Notes under the pieces: model-generated
Database searches by the model: none
What the model was told of the DNA's origin: nothing
Seen by the model: only the letters and a program-made list of their open reading frames with translations
Made by a program: the position numbers and the translations under genes
Shown here: positions 42,704 to 54,356 of the stretch, in pieces
How positions within the stretch are numbered: the first letter of the stretch is position 1
Layout: every line of letters begins with the position of its first letter
Assembly (NCBI GenBank): GCA_026874595.1
Contig: CM049318.1
Coordinates: forward strand, 46,294,456-46,358,455
Origin: Sipunculus nudus
Taxonomy: Eukaryota > Annelida > Sipuncula > Golfingiida > Sipunculidae
Direction: 5' to 3'
Length of the DNA: 64,000 nucleotides

Positions 42704-42712
<9 letters not shown>
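42502..42712 (+). mobile_element. PLE terminal segment or retrozyme-like unit
   Basis: Reverse-complement copy of 20088-20297 without any attached PLE coding sequence. It runs from CAACAGTCTTGG to TTCATTTTGTATAATTAT and then directly meets a (TA)n run. It could be a severely truncated PLE. It could also be a non-autonomous ribozyme unit like the metazoan retrozymes reported to use PLE machinery. Confidence 0.75.
42613..42668 (+). ncRNA. Hammerhead ribozyme, copy 2
   Basis: CTGATGA at 42620-42626, stem II 42627-42634 / 42638-42645 with loop ACA, GAAA at 42646-42649, stem III CTAC/GTAG 42650-42657, and the predicted cleavage after A42659. Stem I is closed by TTAC (42616-42619) and GTAA (42660-42663). 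The core is identical to copy 1. Confidence 0.88.

Positions 42713-42770
<58 letters not shown>
42704..42770. repeat. (TA)n microsatellite
   Basis: About 30 TA units adjoining the ribozyme segment. The Tyr-Ile frames on both strands are artefacts. Confidence 0.95.
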
Positions 42771-42772
<2 letters not shown>

Positions 42773-42879
42773 CCCTGTGAATAAGGCCCACACTGTTGAT
42801 AAGGTGGTTGCCACGGAAGCTTTCGAGCTCTGAAACCTGCACGCCGGCCAGTTTGACATTTCTGCCCTGTGATAGTTTA

Positions 42880-43130
42880 TTGCTTGCCGGAATCAGAGAT
42901 TTCGGCAAGTATGTTGGTCAGTTCCGTACGTTTGTCAAGATGTTTGTTTGTTTGTGTCTCCACTCTATAGGGCACAATTTTGCACACAAGTCCATATCTC
43001 CTCATATCTCGCACCTGTTATCATCAAACGAGAACATTGGACCATTCAAAGAAATGCCTATATGTCATTTTTTATGCTATTGCCATATAATTTTAGCATA
43101 TGATAGCGGCTGTCATTCTCAGCAACATTA
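42880..43130 (+). repeat. Dispersed repeat with CTTGCCGGAA..TTCGGCAAG hairpin
   Basis: TTGCTTGCCGGAATC, then GATTTCGGCAAGTATGTTGG, then TCAGTTCCGTACG and TGTTTGTTTGTGTC. The same order occurs at about 54970-55080. Confidence 0.6.
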
Positions 43131-43730
43131 TGTGATAATATTATGTTTTTCATAATATGATGAAGATACATCGAATTGCCGTACGTGACCACAAGTGTCG
43201 GCAGTGTTATTACCGGGATTTTTTACATTTTGAAACATGTGCTCAGCGTGTTCAGTGGTCCGTTAAGTAGACATCTATTGTGTGTTATTGTCTTCTTTTG
43301 ACTGTTGGTTCAAAAGCTTCACAGACCCGCGACAACCACCTGGTGACAAGCACCAACTGTAATGCCCCTGGCGTCAATTATGTTCCCAACTTGTGAAAAA
43401 AAAGAGATTTCATAGATATGCTTATTACTCAGCGACTTTTATAGCTAGACAGGTCAGGTCTTCGGTATTTTTAGCAGTTTAAAAGCTTAAAATGGCGAAA
43501 CATTTCCGACCAAATGAGAATAATCGCTATTTCGACAATTGCCTATATCTTGGACATTTTGATGCAAGAGATGTGTACTGTTTAACAGGGCGTCAGTATC
43601 GACTAGGATGGGGGAATATATCACAGTGATGGTGTTGCTAGGAAACACTGTCTCAACTATCATACCAGGGACGGATCCCCGATGTTGCAGCTGGTAGTGG
43701 TGAGGGGTGGGGTTGGGGTGGGGGGGGGGG
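43131..43730. other. No gene seen
   Basis: AT-rich sequence ending in a G run at about 43720-43734. The minus-strand frame at 43487-43789 includes that run and has no motif. Confidence 0.4.
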
Positions 43731-43734
43731 GGGT

Positions 43735-44110
43735 TAAATATAAATAAACAAATATCTCGAAACTTGTTTTCATTTTGGAAAATAGCCACTAGAAGGAGCT
43801 GCAGCTCATGATTCTATGAAATTTTGTGCCATATATCTCCATAACTATAAACAGTGTCACAACTTTGATTGCAGCATCTGAAACTAGATTTAATAACCTT
43901 ATTTTTCTTGAGATTGTCATATTCTGCTGTTTCCATACTGACCTAATATTAGTTACAATTGTTGAAGTTCAAAATATGGAGATCTACTGTAAAACACTGC
44001 AGCATAGTTTATTCCATCTTTCCATTCTCTATGACATGAGTACATGGCCTTCCCATGGTGTTTTCCATCTGTCTGTCTGTTCCTCTGCGACTTTGGATAA
44101 TCAGTTGTCC
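43735..44110 (+). repeat. Diverged copy of the 55.6-56.5 kb repeat unit
   Basis: ATATCTCGAAAC, TTTTCATTTT, GCCACTAGAAGGAGCTGCA, CATATATCTCCATAACTATA, CATGAGTA and TCTGTCTGTCTGTTCC occur in the same order as in the unit B copies at 55600-56470. Confidence 0.6.
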
Positions 44111-44462
44111 GCATAAAAAAAAATTGTTTCTGCTTTCCCCACTACAGGTGGTGTTCATTTGACCAGTTCAAAATGATCCCTGTCTGTCTGCCTAGTAACT
44201 GTCCGTCTGTTTCGCTGTCTTATTTCCGGCAACTTCCGGCGAGATTACTGTCAAGAAATAATGTGCAGGACAATTTGTTTATTGATGAAAGGAGAGTGAT
44301 AGACTGAGAGTTATAAAAATGCACGAGGTAATCATTCTACAATGTTCACGTTTGATTTTTTTATCACTATATATTATACAATGCACTTCCCGTGCATACA
44401 AACACCCACACACTTATTTACATACATATATATAGAAGACACACATATATATATATATAGAG

Positions 44463-44503
<41 letters not shown>

Positions 44504-44935
44504 TAGATAGATAGATAGATAGATAAATGACCATTCGCCCCAGGTCTGAAGACCTGTCTACGCCACCAATGTTACCCTTTGTTTTTTTTTCTGTGTTATG
44601 TCAACAGTTACATATCCTTACCTAAATAATAACTCTTTTTAAGCAGATAAATATAGACCTTTCCTTTAAAATACAAAGTGGACCTGTAAAATAGTATCTA
44701 TAAAAATAGTTTTTATGTAAACTATAATGAAAGGACGTGCCTTTACCGCAATTTAGGCTACCATAATAAGAGCCAATTTTAATGTGTTAAGGTAGCCTTT
44801 TAACGACTGTAAAACATCAGTCAGAGGCCTCCTGATATCTATATATCTGAGACAACAACGTTATTAGTAGCGTTAAATTACCTGTTATGTATGTCCCTTA
44901 AACCTATTGTCGGCAAACAAAGCATATTGATGAAC
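44111..44935. other. No gene; (TA)n/(TAGA)n microsatellite
   Basis: A compound simple repeat at about 44441-44526: TA units followed by TAGA units. Elsewhere AT-rich without frames. Confidence 0.6.
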
Positions 44936-45405
44936 AACTATTTGGTCGAGCCGAGCACTACATGATCTTATGACCCATGCTGACCTCAGTACTTACCTAA
45001 TTTGCATATTTTATATATCATCCTATTGGCTTTTTACAAGCAAAAGGTTTGTATTAAGTATGTTGTTCTAGATTATACAATGTCGCAATTTTGACCATTT
45101 TAATATTCTTTAACCCTGATATGGCGTTTCTCATAAAATTCCTTTTATTATACCAATGCCGTTTATTCACACTCTTTTATTTGAGTAATTGCACATGCGT
45201 GATCTAGAACTGTCTGAATGTTTGTTATAAACCGCTTTCGGTCCATAATTGGATTATTGAATCAGAGCAAAGGTCAGTCCTAGTTATAAGGTTTTGGCCG
45301 AGGGGGATATTTAATGACCTTTTGGCCCTTGCTGAACTCAATATATAGACCTTATTTGTGTATCTTATATATCATCTTAATAGACTTGGTGAAAGGAAAA
45401 ATTCA
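44936..45405 (+). repeat. Diverged duplication, spacing about 350 bp
   Basis: GGTCGAGCCGAG..., TGACCCATGCTGACCTCA and TTATATATCATCCTATTGGC (44940-45040) recur in altered form at 45292-45390 (GGCCGAGGG, GGCCCTTGCTGAACTCA, TTATATATCATCTTAATAGA). Confidence 0.5.
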
Positions 45406-45639
45406 GTGGGTATTTCGTTATTTTCGGTTAAAAGTTATGGAGTAATGGACGTATTAATTTCCGCTACCCCTAAAAATCGGTTACAAAATCTTCAGTTCTT
45501 ATGGGGCAACGGCTCGGAACCGCCACCGATTCCGAGAGTATTCGATGTTAACATCTATAAAATCAAAGTATAGGCGTATAGCGATAAGAAAAAAAATAGG
45601 TTTGGCTAATTGGTAGATGAATTCGAGATGGGTCCCTCC

Positions 45640-45925
45640 CACGGCCGAACCAGATCATATTGAACATTCTCCACTGGCTAACAGTATACGCCAGCGGATC
45701 AAGTATAATGTCTTAGTCATGGCATATAAAATATATTCATGTCTGGGTGAGCTAACATTGCACCTTATGAACCCCAAAAGTGAATATGTGGTTAACTTTA
45801 TGCAGTGCAAGGCCAAGAACAAATTAACAAACGACCTCAACACTTGGAATTTATCGAAACACTCGACAGTTAAAAAGTTAAATATGATTGTGTTTAATTC
45901 TATTATCTGCAATTTTTACTGAATA
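45640..45925 (+). pseudogene. LINE C-terminal fragment, very decayed
   Basis: The frame at 45617-45922 contains IRQRIKYNVLVMAYKI, resembling the RQRIKYKVLLLTYKAL segment near the C-terminus of CR1/L2-type ORF2 proteins. The word before it (SPLANS) sits where LHWLP is expected. Nothing else of a LINE is recognised nearby. Confidence 0.4.
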
Positions 45926-46171
45926 GCTGTATGTACTTAAGAGTGAAGCATGAACACAGTAGTTCTGGTACTGAATTGCCGTAAATTATTAGACCGCACC
46001 ATTTCATTATCAGTATTGTAATGTGTGCTGAAGAGTATAAACTTCGAGCACGCAATATAAAAATATGTTATTATTATTACATGTTTTATTATTATTATTA
46101 TTAATATATATATATTATATAAATCTTGCTGCAAAAAAAGCTTACACATAAATTACACAAACACACAAACA

Positions 46172-46445
46172 TGTGGGGCCTAGACAGTTGAGCGGTAAAC
46201 TGTCGGGCGCTCTCCGCTGGTACGATCCCAGGTGCTGCCATGAGAATGGGTTGTACTCGCCTGACCAATGTCGGTGGTTCACTCCGGGTTCTCCGGCTTT
46301 CACTACGATCTTAAACTCTATCAGTGTCTTCTACTTAAATATCTAACTGTAAAACCGACCCAATCTGTCAAACGTTGTCGTTGCTGAGGGAGCCAGTGCG
46401 GGCCGGATTCTGAAGACCTGTATACGTAACTGGCTCGAGCGAAGT
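46172..46445 (+). mobile_element. tRNA-derived SINE
   Basis: The head has an A-box-like TAGACAGTTGAGCGG and, about 35 bases on, a B-box-like GGTACGATCCC, the spacing of a polymerase III promoter. A tRNA-unrelated body (ACTCCGGGTTCTCCGGCTTT) follows, ending near (GTCA)4. The head cannot fold as a full tRNA, so a tRNA gene is not called. A CTGAAGACCTGT word in the body recurs at 44549. Confidence 0.55.
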
Positions 46446-47920
46446 CAGTCAGTCAGTCACAGAAACATAGCTTCGAAACACGACATAAAGTGAAGGTTGA
46501 CTACAACCATATTTATTCAAGCTGGAAATATTAAATTGAAATACAATTATAACCTGAAATGGGGAAAACGAGCTTTCCTTGCGTTAAATATGAAGTAATA
46601 CACAGAAAATTTGGTGAAAATAGTATATGAACTGAACTCAACGTGCACATCAAACTCACCCAGGTACCATAGGTATGCATACAATTTAAGTAAACCAAAT
46701 ATACTCCTATATAGATATACATAGATTTTATCACAAAGAACCGATATTTTTTACACATCATTCTTATCGGTCTTATTTAGTAAGGTATTCAGCATGTATT
46801 CTCGTCCAATAAAATGCTTTGTCTCCTTGTGTCATGCGCCTCAGGTCAAATATATGTGATTTTTCTCTTTAATTTAATGTCTTTATGGGGAAAAAAGTAT
46901 AGGGGTTACTGTCTTAATGTTTTTCCGTTTAAATATGCAAGTAGGTATATAAAGAATGTAGGGAAGGTCATATAATAAATAGTTTACCTGAAGGTCATAA
47001 TCATGAGAGAAGCCCCACAATCTTCAATTGCCGATTGACTAATAAATGGAGCTAAGACATTTATTTACATCTGGGATTGTCATCATCAGTATTAGGTCCT
47101 TAGAGGCCCTGTTTACTGAACCGAAATTAGTGCAAATCAGGCTAGCGAGATCTTGTCACTTACAGACTTGACAGTTGCCATATAATCAGTTTTTATACAT
47201 GAGAGAATAATTAAGAGAACGTCAAATGTTCATTTCAGTAAGTCAGCCAAAATAAATTACTCTCTCTTCTTTTTTGTTACTATTTTCTCAATGCAGTATT
47301 TCAGTCAATTACATCGTCTTTAGAGGGCAATAACTCGCATACCATCAGGAATAACCCTTTACAAATTTGCACATATGTTGCGACCAAATAATGAAAAAAG
47401 GCCTATTTTCTGCTTTTTCCAATCTTATTTTACAAAGCATTTACATGCAATATTAACAAAGAATCAGTTGATGATTTATGTTTTACTTTGAAACCGGAGG
47501 AAGGAAAAATGATATACACACAACAAAAAGCCAGGAATCATCATAAGATGATGATATTGCTGAATGTACACCTATTGCCAAGGGTGCGATTTTTGTGAAA
47601 ACGAAATTTTGCTTTAAATTTTAAATTTTTCAGACCAACATAAAAACCTTTATTTGTTTACAGCTGAACTAATAGAGGATGCTATTATGAGGATTTCAAA
47701 TACGTATATACCATCGAAGTAAACTATATTTCAATATAGATTTTAAAACTAAATGGAACCAAGATAGTTACACAATACTAAGCCCTTAATCAATCACACT
47801 ACGAAGTACAAAGAACATCCTTAACTGTCTGTAATGTCCGTGTATAATATCTGTAAATGAATACAATTTATAATCAGTTACCATTTAATACGTGTACCCA
47901 TACCATTATACCCATACCAA
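46446..47920. other. No gene seen
   Basis: AT-rich, no motif-bearing frame and no clear repeat. The minus-strand frame of 76 residues at 46531-46761 is unremarkable. Confidence 0.45.
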
Positions 47921-47924
47921 TATC

Positions 47925-48235
47925 AATGACAAGAGGGACCAGTAACCATTTACAAACATGAATTTATATCAAAGAGGAAAGGGACCATTAACCATTTATA
48001 ATATATGCATTTAGTTAATTAGAAAAGGGACCAGTAACCATTTACATACATGTATTTATATCAATAAGAAGAGGGACCAGTAACCATTTAAATATATGTA
48101 TTTATTTCAATAAGTAAAAAGACAAGTAACCATTTACATGTATATATATATCAATAAGAAGAGGGACCAGTAACCATTTAAATATATGTATTTATTTCAA
48201 TAAGTAAAAAGACAAGTAACCATTTACATAAGAAA
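47925..48235 (+). repeat. Minisatellite, about 50-bp unit
   Basis: About seven units of AGGGACCAGTAACCATTTA + CATACATGTATTTATATCAA. The last four alternate two types, so a two-unit block is repeated (48067-48143 and 48156-48230). Confidence 0.85.
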
Positions 48236-48660
48236 ACTAATTTGGTGGTATCTGAATTATAACATATATATATAAACAAACTTTAAAGAAGCAGGTCGGA
48301 GCAGTTGATTTTACTTTGCTCACAAATCAGACGATGATTTTGCGTGTTCTAAGGACAAGTGACGAGGGTTGAGATTTTATAAAAGTATTATTTTAGCAAT
48401 AAATAACGTTTTGTATCTAAGAAAATAAAACATAATTAAAATATCAAATACCAATTATTTTCCGACCGATTTCTGTTACCAAGTGCCCAATTACTGTTTT
48501 AATGAACAACAGTCGTGATAAAAACAAGGAAAAAGTGACCCATGGGTTATGACACTAAGCTGACTAGCATGATATTATTGCCTAGCATTCAAAACAGGAA
48601 TGCTATCATCTGAAAAACAAATCGAGATAAATTTTAGATGTGATCTTTACTTTAAATGCC
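48236..48660. other. No gene seen
   Basis: AT-rich spacer between two minisatellites. Confidence 0.5.
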
Positions 48661-48664
48661 TTCG

Positions 48665-49800
48665 ACAGGGTTCTTACATAGGTCACACATATGTGAATAC
48701 TGAATCAAATAATGACTGGTCTATACAGCTTGTACAGGAGAAGAAAATGTGAAGTCTGAATCCAATAATGACTGGTCTATACAGATTTTACAGGAGAAGA
48801 ATATGTGAAGACTGAATCCAATAATGACTGGTCTATATTGATTGTACAGGAGAAGAATATGTGAAGACTGAATCAAATAATGACTGGTCTATACAGATTG
48901 TACAGGAGAAGAATATGTGAAGACTGAATCCAGTGATGACTGGTCTATACAGATTGTACAGGAGAATAATATGTGAAGACTGAATCCGATAATGACTGGT
49001 CTATACAGATTGTACAGGAAAAGAATATGTGAAGACTGAATCGAATGATGACTGGTCTATACTGATTGTACAGGTGATGAATATGTGAAGTCATAATCCA
49101 ATAATGACTGGTCTATACAGATTGAACAGAAGAAGAATATGTGAAGACTGAATCCAATAATGACTGGTCTATACTGATTGTACAGGAGAAGAATATGTGA
49201 AGACTGAATCCAATAATGACTGGTCTATACAGATTGTATTGGAGAAGAATATGTGAAGACTGAATCCAATGATGACTGGTCTATACAAATTGTACAGGAG
49301 TAGAATATGTGAAGACTGAATCCAATAATGACTGGTCTATACAGATTGTACAGGAGAAGAATATGTGAAGACTGAATCCATTAATGACTCGTCTATACAG
49401 ATTGTATTGGAGAAGATTATGTGAAGACTGAATCCAATAATGACTGGTCTATACAGATTGTACAGGAGAAGAATATGTAAAGACTGAATCCAATAATGAC
49501 TGGTCTATACTAATTGTACAGAAAAAAAATGTGAAGACTGGATCCAATATTGACTGGTCTATACAGATTGTATAGGAGAAGAATATGTGAAAACTGAATC
49601 CAATGATGACTGGTCTTTACTGATTGTACAGGAGAAGAATATGTGATGACTGAATCCAATAATGACTGGTCTATACAGATAGTACAGGAGAAGAATATGT
49701 GAAGACTAAATCCAATATTGACTGGTCTATACAGATTGTACAGGAGAAGAATATGTGAAGACTGAATCAAATAATGAATACAAATAAAACAGGAGAAGAA
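48665..49800 (+). repeat. Minisatellite, 56-bp unit, about 20 copies
   Basis: Consensus GTGAAGACTGAATCCAATAA + TGACTGGTCTATACAGATTG + TACAGGAGAAGAATAT. Copies differ at a few sites each. The array begins after TAGGTCACACATATGTGAA (about 48680). The same head (GGGTCACACATATGTGAAG) reappears after the array at 49876. 56 is not divisible by three, and the minus-strand frame of 112 residues is a by-product. Confidence 0.95.
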
Positions 49801-50214
49801 TAAGATTTCTGAACAACTGGTTCGAAACTCTGGACCTTCTGACACCAACGTTGATAGGATCCTTTCTTACATGACGGGTCACACATATGTGAAGACGGAA
49901 TGCAGTTATGACCAATCTATACGACCACTCTCGTGGCGGTACAAGAAACGAATAAGATCAAGGTCAAGGTCACTAGTTTTCAAAATCCTCCCAGAACTTG
50001 GTGGAAACGACTTGTGTTTACAACTTGAGGGACACATACGCAATACTTCCAAAGTTATTGAATCACAAAAATGCTAAAGACAATTCGACCTTCAAGACAA
50101 AGTCTTCTGAGAAAGTTATTAGGTTATAAAATACATTTTGGCTGATTTGACCTTGAAGATCAAGGATTAAATAAGAATAAGTGTGGTTCATTTAACGACA
50201 GTGGTCTGGTACAT
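49801..50214. other. Flank of minisatellite and 3' side of the exon
   Basis: No frame with a motif. It lies downstream of the minus-strand exon at 50215-50517, so it would be that gene's 3' untranslated region if the exon is terminal. No clear polyadenylation signal was identified. Confidence 0.35.
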
Positions 50215-50517
50215 TTAAGAAGTAGATAATTCAAGGTAATCTTTCCTTGTCTTCCCCGGTTTCAAGACCTCCACTGCCGCGTCAACTTCGCCAGCCAAGA
50301 GCGCCGTCTGGTGGCCATTGGAGTAGTCAGACTCCATGACCCTGCCAAAGTCGTCATAGAGATGGCCGTGATGTTCCCGGCCCGGCGGGCCCTGGCCTGG
50401 AGGGTACAGTTGTTGGTAAGGACCGCTGGGCAGAGTCGGGTCAGGATTTTCAAGCTGACGGTAACCCCCTGGGCTGCTCCCGGAGCTGGTAGACCCATCC
50501 TTACTCTCAGGCTTCAC
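50215..50517 (-). CDS. Probable terminal exon of a host gene
   Basis: A 100-codon minus-strand frame, clearly GC-richer than its flanks, ending with TAA. Just before its ATG-less continuation the minus strand reads TTTTATAG, then TGAAGCCTGAG, a plausible splice acceptor, so the exon may begin at about 50517 without needing its own ATG. The product is rich in Pro, Gly and Ser at first (GSSPGGYRQLENPDPTLPSG, YQQLYPPGQGPPG), then EVDAAVEVLKPGKTRKDYLE. Such tails are common in cytoplasmic C-termini of receptors and adhesion proteins, but I do not recognise the protein. Upstream exons should lie at higher coordinates; none was found. Confidence 0.5.
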   Translation of the reverse strand: MKPESKDGSTSSGSSPGGYRQLENPDPTLPSGPYQQLYPPGQGPPGREHHGHLYDDFGRVMESDYSNGHQTALLAGEVDAAVEVLKPGKTRKDYLELSTS

Positions 50518-50589
50518 TATAAAAACATGTTTTATTAGTTTTTATATGGACCAGGTTTGATCTTTTTTTTAATTTGATTGCCTTTTATT

Positions 50590-51165
50590 CGCTTAAGGAG
50601 CATTCCTTACGCTCTTGTAGAAAAAAGACTAAGAGACCTAATATTACTTTTTCCTGTATATATAAAACAGTCTCGTGGTAACAAAATATAGGACACGTGA
50701 TATTTTTCCTGTGTGTATGATACAATCTCATGGCAACAAAAAATTGAGCACGTGACACTTTTTCCTGTGTATGATGCAGACTCGTGGAAACAAAGTATGG
50801 GACAAGTGACATTTTCCCTGCGTGTATGTTACAGTTTCGTGGAAACAAAAATATGGGGCACTTTACATTTTCCCTCTGTATGATACAATCTCATAGTAAA
50901 AATGTGGGCCACGTAACATTTTTTTTCCTGTGTAAGACATACTTTCGTGGTGACAAAGTATGGGGAACGTGAATTTTTTCCTGTGTGTATGATTCAGTGT
51001 CGTGGAAACCCATGTGGGGCACCTGACATTTTCTCTATGTGTATGATACAATCTCATGGTAAAATATGTTGGGCTCGTAACATTTTACCCTGTGTAGCCT
51101 ATGATACAGTCTCGTGGGAAAAAATATGGGGCAACGTCACATATTTCCTGTGAAGTCGAGGCAAT
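50590..51165 (+). repeat. Minisatellite of about 60-bp units, TATGATACAGTCTCGTGG family
   Basis: Nine or so diverged units: TTTTTCCTGTGTGTATGATA, CAGTCTCGTGG(A)AACAAA, GTATGGG(G)CACGTGACA. The same words form the array at 59195-60010 in the same direction. Confidence 0.85.
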
Positions 51166-51710
51166 CTGCGAACATATGGCCAACCCGCCACAAATTACAA
51201 CAGACATAATTTCAGTGGTTTTATGTTCAGCCACACTTCCTAATTGACCTCACCACCATAGCCCATATGCGCCGCCCTTTTCACCTTATTATGATAATGA
51301 GACCCCGAAACGCTCCCACACAGGTTTTACCATGCCCATGTTAGCATGGTTTCCAGCCTGCCTTGCGCTACGCTCACGTAGGCATGGCACAAACCCTTAT
51401 TACGGGCAAACCTCATTAACGGTGTGGCTCATCCAGAGACATGGCCAATTTGACTATTTAATGATAAACTAATTAAACTCATTAATTTCCGTTGCGCACC
51501 GTTGAAGGCGAACGAATTCATTTTTGGAGTAATATTGTTTATGTACGGACAGTGATGACCAATAGACCTCGGCAGGGAAATTAATCGTTTGTAGCTATTT
51601 GAAGTACTGTAATCCTATTATCCTTTGATCGTACGGCCCACTAACGAAACCCCTTAGTTTGAAAATATGAGCATTTCCACTTTCTTGCTTTCTGTAGTTA
51701 TATAAATAGT
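51166..51710. other. No gene seen
   Basis: Mixed composition, with an imperfect ACCATGCCCATGTTAGCATGG hairpin-like word near 51330-51350. No frame is supported. Confidence 0.4.
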
Positions 51711-51805
51711 GTAACCTCTCTCTCTCTCTCCCTCTCTCCAACACACAATCTTAATACGCTTCCCTATATGTCCTACCATCTCTCATTCTCTTTCTCTCTT
51801 TTTCT

Positions 51806-51846
<41 letters not shown>

Positions 51847-51995
51847 CCACACACATACACATACAGTCTAAATATGTTTCCCTAAATCTCCTATAACATC
51901 ACCCATTCTCCTTTCCTTTTCTCCCTCTCTATTTCTCTCTCTCTCTTTCTTTCCTCCCTCTCACTCTCTCTCTCTCTCTCAATTGGCATTACCCC
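51711..51995. repeat. CT-rich low-complexity tract
   Basis: Long (CT)n and (C)n runs interspersed with CACACA words. Confidence 0.9.
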
Positions 51996-52129
51996 TCTGT
52001 TACCTAATTAATTTCACATTATGTAATATATCACACAATTTTATTAAAGTTAATAGAAGACAAATTAATACATATATGGAATTATATTAAAGTAGGGCAA
52101 TCTCAAATGCTATTGCCACCTTTCTGCCA

Positions 52130-53448
52130 AATGTTCTAATTTTGCATTGTTGGAACCACATTAAAAACGACTTAAAAAGGTTGTTCAAAAACACGATGAT
52201 TACGCGAAATGGTCAGAATACAAAAAGATTTGATCAATATTCTGCATAATGCTTCCCCGTCAGACTTCGAAGGAAATTGTGAGAATCTTTCCCTGAAATG
52301 GCATGAAACTGTTAGAGAATATTTTGATAAGCAACTAAAATCAGATATACGCATATAGGCCTATTTTAGAAGAGTGTAACGTGTATGACAGTGCCTCCGG
52401 ACTTGCCAACTACGGAGCTAAATCGTTTAATGCTGTAATTAAACGTCTAAGAAATTGGAAAGAAGCACCAACAGATACCTTGACGTTATGCTTTTATTAT
52501 CTTCAAAATTATTATCTGAAAGAAATTTTGCGGGGTTATTGTAATTTAGGTTCCTATTATTTAAAGTCAGAATATATGCATTTATTAGAAAACCCTGAGG
52601 ATCAACCATTCCCCAAGGATACTTGCGCCCCGGGACTAATAGTTCAAAAGGTAAAAAACAATATAAACCAGTTCATGTCTGATCCCCCGTCACTTCAATC
52701 AGATTTGTTGCATGCAGATGCGGAGACAAATGAGGAGAACATAAAATTGGAATTCGTTAGAAAGAATCTGACACAAATTGAAAGGGCACAAGATATAATA
52801 AATAACGGAAAAATAGAATTTGTTGCGAAATTTGGTACTTTCATTGTGGAGGGCAACAATGACAATAAATATGCCGTAACTCTGTTCCCAAAAGAAAAAT
52901 GTCAGTGCGCAGCAACAAGTATTTGCTACCATATTCTTACAGCCAGGAAATTTATAGGTATGGATGTAATCGATCAAAAACGCAAACTAAATGTTTCACT
53001 AATGTGTCGGCGTAGTAAGAAAAGGGTGGCTAGAAAAACGGGTAGAAAACAGCCGAGAAAATCAGATTTCGTGTACGAATTTGAAGCTGCTCCCGATACC
53101 GTTGTTTCAATGATAACCTCGCCTAGAGATAGAACTCTGCAATCTCCCGAACTAGATGACCCGGTTCCCTTTTCGAAACAAAAAACTAAACAGGGTACTG
53201 TTGATAAAATTAAGACACAAGCTACCCCAGCCAAAACATCATTAAATAATGTTACAGTTAAAAAACACCGAAATCAATTTTGAAAAATTCAGAACGGAAA
53301 CGAGTGAGAAGTAGACTTGATTTTGGCGAGAGTAATAGTAACAGTAAAGAAAAAAGTAAAGACGACAGTTCATCCTTGCTTCCAACTCCTAATTGTAGTC
53401 CAGTAGGGATGCCGGAAAGCATTATCGATCTTTTGAAATGAGTGCATC
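52130..53448 (+). pseudogene. Mutator-like (MULE) transposase, C-terminal half
   Basis: The 300-residue frame at 52381-53283 contains a SWIM zinc finger CQCAATSICYH (CxC-x5-CxH, residues 174-184) preceded by YAVTLFPKE, and upstream NYGAKSFNAVIKRLRNWKEA and LCFYYLQNYYLKEILRGY. In MULE transposases a SWIM finger follows the DDE core; this set resembles MULE-like proteins I recall from molluscs. A basic tail (RRSKKRVARKTGRKQPRK) follows. Upstream, 52130-52370 carries related words in two other frames with stops, and downstream SRLDFGESNSNSKEKSKDDS lies out of frame. The catalytic N-terminal part is absent. It is a truncated, broken DNA transposon. Confidence 0.7.
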
Positions 53449-53697
53449 CTCCACACCAAAACAGACCACAAATAAAATAACCCAGGAAAACTGTGTGACC
53501 TCTAACGAATGTAATCGTCCGCTAAGCGAAATTCGTAAAGTAATCCCCGAAGATAACACCAACAAAAACAAAAACAAAAAAGAAATCGACTCTCGCTAAA
53601 ACGAAATAAATTGCCGACATTAGAAACAACTTTTCAGTTAAAAAGAGAAAGGCAAATGAACCTTCTTGGTGAAACCCTCATGACGGACTTCGGATAA
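53439..53697 (+). pseudogene. Small frames after the MULE transposase
   Basis: An ATG at 53439 opens about 52 codons (MSASSTPKQTTNKITQENCV..) rich in Asn, Lys and Thr. A second frame ends LPTLETTFQLKRERQMNLLG and stops at about 53697. They may be remnants of a longer C-terminal tail or a second protein of the transposon; the protein is not recognised. Confidence 0.3.
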
Positions 53698-54282
53698 GGA
53701 ATAATACATTTTTATTTGGTTTGGCTACGCTTTTGCTTCTTTGGTTTTATAGTAGTAAAAAGTTTTCCTGTGTTAAGTAGTGGTAGAGAGTAGTTGTATA
53801 CAGTAGTTGAATTCATTACTGAGTTGAATTTATATCACTTTCGAGATAGATGAGGGGTTTCCAGAAATTTCAGTTTCTTAAAATAATATTACTAAAAATA
53901 AAAAAAATAATTAAGCTGATGATTTTAAAAGGAAAAGGATATATAAAATCGGTGGGGTTATTCGATTAATATAGACACTGCTAAATTTGTTAAAAACAAA
54001 TTTTCGAGGGGAATTTTGACCTTTCCGTTTTTTATGTAATTAGTTGCATTTAGTAGAGCTCGTAGTGGTAGAGATAAGAAAAAAAAGAAAAAAAAAAGAA
54101 AAAAGGTCATTCTGTCAACTGCCTCAACGTGGCACTGACCGGGCAATAGGCATTGATGTAACTTTCACACAGATATATCAATGTCTGGCAAAAGTTTGAC
54201 ATTTATTACGGGAAAAAATAAATAAATAAACATAAATAATAATACTTAATAATATAATTTTTTATTTTAACAGTTTATTATA

Positions 54283-54356
<74 letters not shown>

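Noticed and set aside
46172-46260. tRNA gene
   Set aside because: A- and B-box-like words are present, but the arms do not fold into a cloverleaf and a SINE body follows.
48665-49800. CRISPR-like array
   Set aside because: The unit repeats end to end without variable spacers; the genome is eukaryotic and no cas genes exist. It is a minisatellite.
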